From contig CP046866.1 in NCBI GenBank assembly GCA_009789175.1, forward strand, positions 434,001-498,000: a stretch of 64,000 nucleotides of DNA. The letters are read 5' to 3'. Source of the DNA: Salinibaculum litoreum (GTDB lineage: Archaea; Halobacteriota; Halobacteria; Halobacteriales; Haloarculaceae). The notes beneath the pieces were generated by a model. It was not told where the DNA came from. It ran no database searches and was given only the letters and a program-made list of their open reading frames with translations. Shown one piece after another: positions 1 to 7,750 of this stretch (positions within the stretch are counted from its first letter, which is position 1; each line of letters starts with the position of its first letter). Made by a program: the position numbers and the translations under genes.

Positions 1-534
1 TGGGGTATCAAGACACAGACCCTGCCTCTTTTGACCGAGGTCTACGGCCTCTCCGAGGCGACCGGGAACACGCTCGTCTCCGTGATGTTCGTCGCCGGCG
101 CTGTCCTCATGTTCGGTGGCGGCTGGCTCACCGACCGCACCTCGCCGGGCGTGGTGCTCGCGGCTGGCTACATCGGACTCGTCGCCGTCACCGCTGCGCT
201 CGCGACGGCGATGCTTCCTGTCGTGGCCGTCATCGGGCTAACCCTCCTGCTCGCCTCGACCATCGATTACAGTCGACCTGCGCGCGCGACGCTCGCGGAC
301 CGCTTCTCGACCGGCGAGGACATCGGGAAGAACTTCGGGCTCGTCACTATCGGCATCTCCGGCGGCGCGGCAATCGCACCGCCGGTGCTGGGCTGGCTCT
401 CCGAGACCTACGGCGTGGCGACTTCCTTCGGGGCGATGGCTGGCCTCGGCGTGGTCTGTCTCGGCCTGACAGCCGTCGTCTTGCGGGTGGGCCAGCCCGG
501 AGCCACGCCGACGCCCCAGCCCGGCGACGACTAA
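1..534 (+). CDS. MFS transporter, C-terminal part (5' end outside window)
   Basis: The frame is open from base 1, so the start lies upstream of the window. The visible 177 residues form repeated hydrophobic helices with short charged loops. The loop GGGWLTDRTSPG resembles the G-x-L-x-D-R loop typical of major facilitator permeases between paired helices. The protein ends in a short Pro/Asp tail at the TAA stop. It probably moves a small solute across the cytoplasmic membrane; the substrate cannot be told. The family call is fairly safe, while the N-terminal half is unseen. Confidence 0.75.
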   Translation, partial: WGIKTQTLPLLTEVYGLSEATGNTLVSVMFVAGAVLMFGGGWLTDRTSPGVVLAAGYIGLVAVTAALATAMLPVVAVIGLTLLLASTIDYSRPARATLADRFSTGEDIGKNFGLVTIGISGGAAIAPPVLGWLSETYGVATSFGAMAGLGVVCLGLTAVVLRVGQPGATPTPQPGDD

Positions 535-638
535 TTCTGTGACCTCGGAGCCTGCCCCAGCCCACCCGTTGTCGTCGCCGGCGGGTCGGCGCTTGCCGCT
601 GGCCCAACGGCTTAGGTCGCGGGGGTAGATACGCGTGT

Positions 639-1223
639 ATGGTCGCAGCCGACTCCAAACAGGTACTCGAACGCGGTGACGACGCACCGGATTTCGAACT
701 CACGGGCGTCGACGAGCAGACGTATTCCCTGGACGATTTCGCGGACAACGAGGCCCTCCTCGTTGTCTTTACGTGTAACCACTGCCCGTACGCGAAAGCG
801 AAGTTCGACGAACTGAACGCCCTCGCCGACGAGTACGACGACGTTGCCGTCGTGGGCGTAAGCGCAAACGACCCCGAGGAGTATCCCGAGGACTCCTTCG
901 AGCGGATGCAGGAACTGGTCGAGGCGGGCACCGTCGACTACGACGCATACCTCTTCGATGAGACCCAGGACGTTGCCAAATCCTACGGCGCGACGTGTAC
1001 GCCGGACCCGTTCCTCTTCCAGCGGGTCGACGACGGCTTCGAACTCGCGTATCACGGCCGACTCGACGACGCGATGAACCCCGACGAGGAGCCGACCGAG
1101 CGGGAGATGAAAGACATCATCGACCGCCTGCTTGCCGGCGAGGAGATAGACGACGACTTCCGGCCCTCGCGTGGGTGTTCCATCAAGTGGCGCGAGGGGA
1201 ACGAACCGGACTACTGGAATTGA
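639..1223 (+). CDS. Thioredoxin-like (AhpC/TSA-type) redox protein
   Basis: A 194-residue protein with the thioredoxin-fold layout of the peroxiredoxin/ResA-like group: an APDFELTGVDE entry strand, then VVFTCNHCPYAKAKFDEL near residues 42-58. The C46-N-H-C49 pair is the likely redox-active CxxC. The family is expected to carry out thiol-disulfide exchange or peroxide reduction in the cytoplasm. There is no signal peptide or membrane segment. A second cysteine pair lies near residue 120 (ATCTPDP) and another Cys near the C-terminus (RGCSIKW). The gene appears to be monocistronic. The fold is clear; the specific substrate is not. Confidence 0.82.
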   Translation: MVAADSKQVLERGDDAPDFELTGVDEQTYSLDDFADNEALLVVFTCNHCPYAKAKFDELNALADEYDDVAVVGVSANDPEEYPEDSFERMQELVEAGTVDYDAYLFDETQDVAKSYGATCTPDPFLFQRVDDGFELAYHGRLDDAMNPDEEPTEREMKDIIDRLLAGEEIDDDFRPSRGCSIKWREGNEPDYWN

Positions 1224-1324
1224 GTGCTCTCGGGAATCGCAGTCGGTGACCGCGCATGTGAGAGGGTATCGCGAACGCTGACGCGAGCGCGGCTATTTTC
1301 ACCCGTGCCGCTGAACCGGTCGGT

Positions 1325-2131
1325 ATGAATATCGCCGAGCGGTTCGGGAGCCAGTCACCGGTTGTGGGGATGGTCCACCTGCCGCCGTTGCCGGGGGCAC
1401 CCCGCTTTGCCGGCGACCGGACGGAACTGCGCGGGCGCGCCCTCGCTGACGCTCTTGCCCTCGTCGAGGGCGGTGTCGATGCCTTGCTCGTCGAGAACTA
1501 CGGCGACGCCCCGTACTATCCCGACGAGGTACCCCAGCACACCGTCGCCGAAATGACGGCTTTCGTCCGGGAACTCGGCATTGGCGTCGAGGTCCCCTAC
1601 GGCGTCAACGTCCTCAGAAACGATGCGGCGGCTGCGCTCTCGGTGGCGGGAGCCGCGGGCGGTTCGTTCGTCCGGGTGAACGTCCACACCGGTGCTCGCG
1701 TCACCGACCAGGGGTTGCTGGAAGGACAGGCAGCGGAGACGTTGCGCCTGCGTGACCGACTGGACTCCGACGTGGCGATTCTCGCCGACGTGGCCGTCAA
1801 ACACTCCGCACCGGCCAGCGAGCGCGCTATCGCCGACGTGGCCGAGGAGACAATCACACGCGGGCTTGCCGATGGCCTGGTCGTTTCCGGCCCCGCGACA
1901 GGGGAAGCAGCCGACGCCGACGAACTGAAAGCCGTACTGGACCGCCGGGACGAAGTCGACCAGAACGTGCCGGTCTTCGTCGGCAGCGGCGTCACTGCGG
2001 AGAACGCCCCCGGACTGCTGGACATCGCCGACGGCGTCATCGTCGGGACCGCACTGAAAGAGGAGAGCGAGACGGCGGCCCCTGTCGACCCCGAGCGCGT
2101 CGAGGCGTTCGTCCAGTCAGTGCGGGAGTGA
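1325..2131 (+). CDS. BtpA/SgcQ-family protein
   Basis: A 268-residue TIM-barrel-like protein. The start GMVHLPPLPGAPRF and the segments LVENYGDAPYY, GVNVLRNDAAAALSVA, FVRVNVHTGA and the C-terminal FVGSGVTAENAPGLLDIADGVIVGTALK are characteristic of the BtpA family. Cyanobacterial BtpA is needed for photosystem I stability, but archaeal members have no assigned role, so an enzymatic function on a small phosphorylated or nucleoside-like substrate is only a guess. The gene stands alone and ends six bases before the convergent solute-binding protein gene. Confidence 0.85.
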   Translation: MNIAERFGSQSPVVGMVHLPPLPGAPRFAGDRTELRGRALADALALVEGGVDALLVENYGDAPYYPDEVPQHTVAEMTAFVRELGIGVEVPYGVNVLRNDAAAALSVAGAAGGSFVRVNVHTGARVTDQGLLEGQAAETLRLRDRLDSDVAILADVAVKHSAPASERAIADVAEETITRGLADGLVVSGPATGEAADADELKAVLDRRDEVDQNVPVFVGSGVTAENAPGLLDIADGVIVGTALKEESETAAPVDPERVEAFVQSVRE

Positions 2132-2137
2132 GTGCCG

Positions 2138-3715
2138 CTACTCCTCGTCGTCCGTTCTGTCGTGCACCCACGCTGCTCCGAGGCCCCCGGCGATACCCGC
2201 GATGCCGACGAGCAGTCCGAGTGGCCCGTCTTCACCGGACCCGCTCTCGCTGGTCGTCGTCTCTCGGTCGTCGCTGGTGGTGCCGTCGTTGCCGCCCGAC
2301 CCCGGTTCGGTCGTCTCGCTGCCGTTCCCGTCGGGACGTTCGGTCTGGTCGCCGGTGCTGTCACTGTCGTCGGTGGTGTCGTCGCTGCTGAGGTCACAGG
2401 TCGCCGACGAAGCGGGCGGTGCAGTCTGGTCGCGACCGATACGTGTGGCTGGTTCGCCGGGCTGGATGGCGGCATCCCAATACTGGTCGTCGGTTGTCGG
2501 GACGACTGGCGCGGCGGTCATCGGTGACGTCGCCTGGTTGTCCACAGCGCGGAATTCGTAGGCATCTTGCCCCTTCAAGGTCTCCTCGATAGTCATGCGA
2601 CGGAGTTCGGCTATCAGCGCCTCGCCGTCCAGACTGCCGGCCTGTTCGATTGCCTGGACAAGCGCGGATGCCGTCGCGAACATCCCCGCAGCGCCTGGGC
2701 CCGGGTTCCGGTTGTAGGCCTCGCGGTAGACCGACAGGGCGCTGTCGTTGATGTCGTTGTCGTACTGATTCCAGTGATAACGGGTGGTAAACGGGCCGAT
2801 GCCGGCTTCTTCGATGGCTGTGGCCGATAGCGTCTCTAGTTCCCCTTCGAGAACGCTCCCGACCCTGGCTGCCATTTCTTCGCCGCCCCACGGTGCTACG
2901 AGTCTGAAACTGTAGTCGGCCTGGAGGTACGATTGGACCATGGTCGGAAGCGTGTTGGCGCCGAAGCCACCGACGACGGCGTCGACGCCGGCGTCAGCTG
3001 CCTGCTGTAACTGCTCGCTCCAGGAGTTGCTCTGAGGCCCCACGCTGCTCGACCCGGCGACGGTGATACCACTCGACTCCAGCGCTGACTCGTAGCCCCT
3101 CCGTATCGCACCGCCGTAGCTACTGGTTCCATAAAAGAGGTAGACGCTCCCGACGTCGTCACGTTCCTCAGCGAGGTACCTGGCACCTGTGACGCCCGCC
3201 ATCGCGTCGGTCGTACCGGCCCGAAAGACGGGCCGGGCACACGTGTCGGATTGACCTGTCAGCGTAGGGTCACCGACCGGGCCGGCCAGATATGGTGTCC
3301 CGGTCTCTGCGGCGACTTCAGCGGCCGCACGGGCGGTTTCGGTGGTACTCCCGCCAACCAGCACCGAGGCGTCCGCGGCCACCTCCTCGGCGAGCGAGCG
3401 TGCGTCTTCGCCGCCCGCGGCCGTATCCCGGACGTCGATGACGTAGGTCGTATCGTCGACGACAAACTGGATCTCTTCGGCGCGAATCTCCGCCGGCACG
3501 TCGGCGCCCCGGTAGCCAAAGTAGCTGTAGAACGGTTCCAGGGCTCGCTTGCCGGCGCGTCCGACCAGCCCTGCCAGTGGTTGGAGACAGCCGATGCGAA
3601 CCCCCTGTACCTGGCTGACTCCGCTCCTGCCGAGTCGTGCCCCGGCCGACCCGCCGACACTCAATCCGGCTGTCGCCACCCCGAGCGTCTTCAGCACAGT
3701 CCGTCGTGTCTGCAT
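2138..3715 (-). CDS. Tat-exported branched-chain amino acid-type ABC solute-binding protein
   Basis: A 525-residue protein. The chosen start gives MQTRRTVLKTLGVATAGLSVGG, a twin-arginine signal peptide; the frame stays open upstream but nothing there resembles the family. The central part (IRIGCLQPLAG-like opening, LVGGSTTETARAAAEVA, DVGSVYLFYGTSSYGGAIRRGYE, FGANTLPTMVQSYLQADY) matches type I periplasmic-binding proteins of the LivJ/AmiC group. A Ser/Thr/Asp/Gly-rich linker follows, then one C-terminal hydrophobic helix with a charged tail, so the protein is probably anchored on the outer face of the membrane. No permease or ATPase genes are adjacent, so the transporter partner and ligand are unknown. 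Confidence 0.85.
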   Translation of the reverse strand: MQTRRTVLKTLGVATAGLSVGGSAGARLGRSGVSQVQGVRIGCLQPLAGLVGRAGKRALEPFYSYFGYRGADVPAEIRAEEIQFVVDDTTYVIDVRDTAAGGEDARSLAEEVAADASVLVGGSTTETARAAAEVAAETGTPYLAGPVGDPTLTGQSDTCARPVFRAGTTDAMAGVTGARYLAEERDDVGSVYLFYGTSSYGGAIRRGYESALESSGITVAGSSSVGPQSNSWSEQLQQAADAGVDAVVGGFGANTLPTMVQSYLQADYSFRLVAPWGGEEMAARVGSVLEGELETLSATAIEEAGIGPFTTRYHWNQYDNDINDSALSVYREAYNRNPGPGAAGMFATASALVQAIEQAGSLDGEALIAELRRMTIEETLKGQDAYEFRAVDNQATSPMTAAPVVPTTDDQYWDAAIQPGEPATRIGRDQTAPPASSATCDLSSDDTTDDSDSTGDQTERPDGNGSETTEPGSGGNDGTTSDDRETTTSESGSGEDGPLGLLVGIAGIAGGLGAAWVHDRTDDEE

Positions 3716-3778
3716 GCTATTCAGATTGACAGATGAAGCGAGTAAAAAACTATCCCCACGCTCACCGAATACAGCCGT

Positions 3779-4447
3779 ATGTCTGATCAGGTAGTCACTG
3801 ACGCCGTGACACGCATCGCCGGGGCAGTCCGCCCCGAACGCGACGAGGTACTCCGGGAGATGGACGACCGCGCCGACAGTGAGGGGTTCCCGACGGTCGG
3901 CCCCGATGTCGGCGGCTGGCTCACGCTGCTTGCCCGCGCCGCTGACGCCGAGCGTGTCTTCGAGTTCGGCTCCGGGTTTGGCTATTCCGCGTACTGGTTC
4001 GCCCGGGCGCTTCCCGCTGACGGCGACATCGTGCTGACCGAAATCGACGAGGACGAACTCGACGCCGCCCGGGAGTACTTCGAGCGCGGCGGCATCGCTG
4101 ACCGCGCCCAGTTCGAACACGGCGACGCTATCGATATCGTCGAGCGCTACGACGGTCCCTTCGACGTGGTGCTCATCGACAACGAGAAACAACGGTACGT
4201 CGAGGCCTTCGAGGCTATCCGTGGGAAACTCCGACCGGGCAGTCTCGTGCTCGCGGACAACGCCGTGACAGCCGGCATCGTCGACGCCGAGGACCTTGCG
4301 GCACTGCTTTCGGGCGAAGACGTGCCCGAGGCGAGTGCCGGGACAGGTGGAATCGCTGCCTATCTCACCCACGTCCGGGACGCCGACGGGTTCGAAACGT
4401 CGCTGTTGCCACTGGGTGAGGGAGTCGCCGTGACCGTTTGCCTGTAG
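3779..4447 (+). CDS. O-methyltransferase (SAM-dependent, family 3-like)
   Basis: A 222-residue protein with a Rossmann methyltransferase core. Motif I is VFEFGSGFGYSAYWFARALP, motif II is VLTEIDEDELDAAREYF, and motif IV/V is FDVVLIDNEKQRYVEAFE followed by LRPGSLVLADNAVTAG. This order is that of caffeoyl-CoA/catechol O-methyltransferase-like enzymes, which use S-adenosylmethionine and usually a divalent metal. The substrate cannot be predicted. It is divergent from the solute-binding protein gene, with only about 60 bp between their start codons. Confidence 0.85.
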   Translation: MSDQVVTDAVTRIAGAVRPERDEVLREMDDRADSEGFPTVGPDVGGWLTLLARAADAERVFEFGSGFGYSAYWFARALPADGDIVLTEIDEDELDAAREYFERGGIADRAQFEHGDAIDIVERYDGPFDVVLIDNEKQRYVEAFEAIRGKLRPGSLVLADNAVTAGIVDAEDLAALLSGEDVPEASAGTGGIAAYLTHVRDADGFETSLLPLGEGVAVTVCL

Positions 4448-4549
4448 CCGTCATCGCCTGACCCGCCGGAGGTTGTATTCTCGCCTCCGAAAATCGCAGG
4501 CGATGTATTATATGGGTCCGCCGAAAAGCCACGGGCAACGAGTTCGCGC

Positions 4550-5155
4550 ATGAGTTTGATGATAGATATCCGGAAGCTCGGGTTGTTCAACAAGATGGCC
4601 AAGGAGGGTGGCAACACGGTCGCCTCCCACCTGAGCCAGATGACAGGGATGCAGACGGAGATGGAGATTACCAAAATCAACTTCATCGACATCCCCGATA
4701 TCAAGACACACGTCGGCGACCAGAAGCAAATCGGCATCAGTATCGAGATGCTCGAACCGCCCCACGGACACATTCTCTTTCTGTTCAACGCCCAGAGTGC
4801 CAAGGAACTCGCCCACGGAATGATGGGCGACATGGTCGAGGGTGGCGAGCCGAGTTCGGACGGCTTTACCGACATGGAACGGTCCGCAGTGCAGGAAATC
4901 GGAAACATCATGACCTCCGGCTTCATCGACGGCTGGGCCAACGTCCTCAACACGACTATCGACATGTCCACGCCGACCTTTACCTACGGCCCCGGTAGCG
5001 GCATGATAGACGACCTCGTCGGGGACCGCGCCGACGAGATGGCCCTGATGTTCGACTCGCGTGTCCACGCACTCGAATCCAACATCAACGTCAAAGTCTA
5101 CACCTTCCCCGAACTGGAGGAACTGGTCGGCCTGATGCAGGAAATCGAAGTGTAA
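4550..5155 (+). CDS. cheC: CheC-family chemotaxis phosphatase
   Basis: A 201-residue protein. The phosphatase-type motif S-x3-E-x2-N is present as ERSAVQEIGNIMTSGF (S112, E116, N119), and a weaker EGGN copy lies at E19-N22. CheC proteins dephosphorylate CheY-P and, in archaea, help link the Che system to the archaellum. It lies outside any chemotaxis operon here, with no che or fla genes nearby. A TATA-like TATTATATG lies about 40 bp before the ATG. Haloarchaea usually carry several CheC paralogues, so which one this is cannot be told. Confidence 0.82.
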   Translation: MSLMIDIRKLGLFNKMAKEGGNTVASHLSQMTGMQTEMEITKINFIDIPDIKTHVGDQKQIGISIEMLEPPHGHILFLFNAQSAKELAHGMMGDMVEGGEPSSDGFTDMERSAVQEIGNIMTSGFIDGWANVLNTTIDMSTPTFTYGPGSGMIDDLVGDRADEMALMFDSRVHALESNINVKVYTFPELEELVGLMQEIEV

Positions 5156-5246
5156 GCGACATCATGTCTGTCTCGGAAACGTAAAACTCGTTCTCAATTT
5201 ACTCCCGTTCCAGATGGTATATGTGAGCGGGACACATGTGTGGGGT

Positions 5247-6401
5247 ATGGAGTTACTGGAAGACACCATCGTTCCCGAGGACGCTCGCGAGGTCAAGGCG
5301 GAGGCTCGAGAGTTTGCCGAAGAGTACATCGAACCGAACGCTGCCGAGTACTACGAGAGTGGTGAGTATCCCTGGGAGGTGCTGGAGGCCGGGATGGACG
5401 CTGGCCTCGTCGCACAGGACATCCCCGAGGAGTACGGTGGCCGCGGGCTCTCACTAGAGCAGGTGCTTGCCGTCGCCGAGGAGTTCTACCGGGCCGACGC
5501 CGGTATCGCACTGACACTCCAACTGGCCAGTTTCGGCGCCGAAATCGTCGTCGACCACGGCAGCGAGGAACAGATTGAGGAGTACGTCCGCCCGGTCGCG
5601 GAAAACGACCAGCTCACCGGGCTGGCCGTCTCCGAACCTGAGACCGGCAGCGACCTCGCCGGGATGACGACTACCGCCGAGAAAGACGGCGACGAGTACG
5701 TCCTCAACGGTGAGAAGTACTGGATCGGAAACGGCGTCGAGGCCGACTGGGTCACCGTCTACGCCAAGACTGACGACAACGAGGACAACCGCTACGGCAA
5801 CTACTCGATGTTCATCGTCCCGACGGACACCGACGGCTACGAGGCCGAGCACATCCCCGAGAAGATGGGCTTTCGGGCCTCCAAACAGGCCCACATCGTC
5901 TTCGACGACTGCCGGGTCCCGGAGGAGAATCTGGTCGGTGTCGAGGGCGCGGGCTTCTACATGCTGGCGGAGTTTTTCAACCACGGCCGCATCATCGTCG
6001 GCGGGCACGGCCTCGGACTTGCGGCAGCAGCCATCGAAGAGGCCAGCGAGTTCGTCCACGACCGTGAGGCCTTTGGCCGCTCTGTCGACGAGTTCCAGGC
6101 CGTCCAGCACGACCTCGCCGAGATGCGCATGGAGTTCGAAGGCTCGCGTGCACTCACCTGGCGTGCAGCGAACAAGGTTGCCAACCAGGACAACTCCGGG
6201 TACTGGGCGGCGCTGGCGAAAGCCGACGCCACCGAGACCGCGATGTTTTGTGCCGAACGAGGTATGCAGCTCCACGGCGGCCGGTCCGTCCTGACCGAGA
6301 ACCGCATCTCGCGGGTCTACCGTGACGTGCGGATTCCGGTCATCTACGAGGGCGCAAACGCCGTCCAGCGCAACCTCATCTACAATCAGGCTCCCCGGTA
6401 A
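5247..6401 (+). CDS. Acyl-CoA dehydrogenase
   Basis: A 384-residue FAD enzyme of the acyl-CoA dehydrogenase family. An upstream in-frame ATG (5214) would add 11 residues unlike the family, so MELLEDTIVPEDAR is taken as the start. Family signatures are LTGLAVSEPETGSDLAGMTTTAE (FAD/substrate loop), YWIGNGVEADW, and a C-terminal MQLHGGRSVLTENRISRVYRDVR followed by IYEGANAVQRN. The IYEGA glutamate lies at the position of the catalytic base in short/medium-chain members. It introduces a trans-2,3 double bond into acyl-CoA in beta-oxidation or amino acid breakdown. No ETF genes are adjacent. Confidence 0.88.
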   Translation: MELLEDTIVPEDAREVKAEAREFAEEYIEPNAAEYYESGEYPWEVLEAGMDAGLVAQDIPEEYGGRGLSLEQVLAVAEEFYRADAGIALTLQLASFGAEIVVDHGSEEQIEEYVRPVAENDQLTGLAVSEPETGSDLAGMTTTAEKDGDEYVLNGEKYWIGNGVEADWVTVYAKTDDNEDNRYGNYSMFIVPTDTDGYEAEHIPEKMGFRASKQAHIVFDDCRVPEENLVGVEGAGFYMLAEFFNHGRIIVGGHGLGLAAAAIEEASEFVHDREAFGRSVDEFQAVQHDLAEMRMEFEGSRALTWRAANKVANQDNSGYWAALAKADATETAMFCAERGMQLHGGRSVLTENRISRVYRDVRIPVIYEGANAVQRNLIYNQAPR

Positions 6402-6425
6402 GCCGACGCCGGGGTTCGTCGGCGG

Positions 6426-7478
6426 TTACTCGAAGTGGATAAGCGGCTTGATGATGTCGTCCTCTTTCTCGTCCATCATGTCGAAGGCCGTCTCGATGTC
6501 TTCGAAGTCGAACTCGTGGGTCGTCATTTTCGTCGGGTCGACGCGGCCGCTCTCGAGCATCTGGAGCATCCGGCGCATTCGCAGGCGGCCACCGGGACAG
6601 AGGTCCGTGACGATGTCTATCTCGGCCATCCCGACGCCCCACTCCTCGCGGGGGATGTGCCGGAATTCGTCGCCGCCGTGGTAGCCGACGTTCGAGACGG
6701 TGCCGCCGGGCTTTGCGACCTTGATGCAGTCCTGTAGGGTCTGGTCCGAGCCCAGCGCCTCGATTGCAGTGTCGACACCCTCGCCGTCTGTCAGGTCCAT
6801 AATCTGTTCGACCGCGTCACCATCAGCGAAGTCCACGACGTGGTCTGCGCCGTACTCGCGGGCGAGTTCCTGCCGCGTCTCAACTGTCTCGACGGCGATA
6901 ACCTCCCCGGCACCCTGCAGCCGTGCTCCCTTCGTCGCCATCAGACCGACCGGTCCCTGTGCGAAGACTGCAACGGTCCCGCCCATCGGAATCGAGCCGT
7001 TCTCCGCCGCTCGAAAGCCCGTACTCATCATGTCGGTGGTGTAGACCGCTTCGTGGTCGGTCACACCCTCCGGGATGTGCGCGAGGTTGCCGTCGGCGTC
7101 GTTGACGTGGACGTACTCCTGGAAGGTCCCGTCTTTGACGTTTGCGAACTTCCAGCCACCGAGTGCACCGTTTGACTGGGAGGAGTGTCCGTCCTGTGCA
7201 GCCTCGGAGTTCCAGTCCGGCGTGATTGCACCGACGACGACCCGGTCCCCTGGCTCGAAGTCGCTCACTTCCGACCCGACTTCCTCGACTGTGCCGACGA
7301 CTTCGTGACCCAGTGTGAGGTCTTCGCGTTCGCCGATTGCGCCGTGTACCGTATGACAATCTGACGTACAGACGAGCCCCTTTGTGGGCTTCAAGATTGC
7401 GTCCATCGGGCCGGCGTCCGGCTGTTCCTTCTCTTCGATACCCGTTTCGCCGACCTGTTTCATTACAAAGGCCTGCAT
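6426..7478 (-). CDS. Zinc-dependent secondary alcohol dehydrogenase (Thermoanaerobacter-type)
   Basis: A 350-residue medium-chain dehydrogenase/reductase. The start MQAFVMKQVG was chosen over an upstream in-frame codon because it aligns with known family starts. The blocks CTSDCHTVHGAIGERED, LGHEVVGTVEEVGSEV, ITPDW, GWKFANVKDG, HVNDADGNLAHIPEGV and LCPGGRLRM closely follow the thermophilic NADP-dependent secondary alcohol dehydrogenase group. The Cys of CTSD, the His of GHE and the Asp of TTDMMSTGF are the expected catalytic zinc ligands, and there is no four-cysteine structural-zinc loop. After the nucleotide-binding strand it reads AVETVETR rather than the NADP-selecting Ser/Arg pattern, so NAD use is possible. 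Confidence 0.85.
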   Translation of the reverse strand: MQAFVMKQVGETGIEEKEQPDAGPMDAILKPTKGLVCTSDCHTVHGAIGEREDLTLGHEVVGTVEEVGSEVSDFEPGDRVVVGAITPDWNSEAAQDGHSSQSNGALGGWKFANVKDGTFQEYVHVNDADGNLAHIPEGVTDHEAVYTTDMMSTGFRAAENGSIPMGGTVAVFAQGPVGLMATKGARLQGAGEVIAVETVETRQELAREYGADHVVDFADGDAVEQIMDLTDGEGVDTAIEALGSDQTLQDCIKVAKPGGTVSNVGYHGGDEFRHIPREEWGVGMAEIDIVTDLCPGGRLRMRRMLQMLESGRVDPTKMTTHEFDFEDIETAFDMMDEKEDDIIKPLIHFE

Positions 7479-7665
7479 GCTACCCAATTGGGACGCCCGT
7501 GTGATAGTTCCCATGCCCCAGCAATCAGCTTCGCATGTGGCCTGACGTCCGTGTCAGTACAGCGTGTCGACACTTCCAGAGTAGTTTCATCGCTTAGACC
7601 TCCCGACCTCGCAAGAATTGGCGTGGGGACACACGCTGTCTGTTGGTCACAGTTGATTGGTAACG

Positions 7666-7703
7666 ATAATCATTATTCACCGTGACAACTCTTTAGTTGT
7701 GAC
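7666..7703. promoter_or_regulatory. Two inverted repeats upstream of porA
   Basis: ATAAT-C-ATTAT (7666-7676) is a perfect palindrome inside the AT-rich stretch GATAATCATTATTC. Close by, GTGACAACT-N4-AGTTGTGAC (7682-7703) is a near-perfect 9-bp inverted repeat with one mismatched pair. Both lie 50-85 bp before the porA ATG in an otherwise empty gap, where a core promoter and its operator would be expected. No factor can be named from the sequence. Confidence 0.4.
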
Positions 7704-7750
7704 CGCTCGTCAGTTCAGGCACGGCACCCAGGCGGGGCCAGAGACCTACT

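Noticed and set aside
238-931. Long minus-strand frames opposite the MFS and thioredoxin genes
   Set aside because: Arg/Ser/Pro-rich shadow frames caused by high GC and third-position bias; the plus-strand genes are clearly real.
3779-4372. Minus-strand extension of the solute-binding protein to 744 residues
   Set aside because: The Tat signal at 3715 marks the true start; the extension lies antisense to the O-methyltransferase gene.
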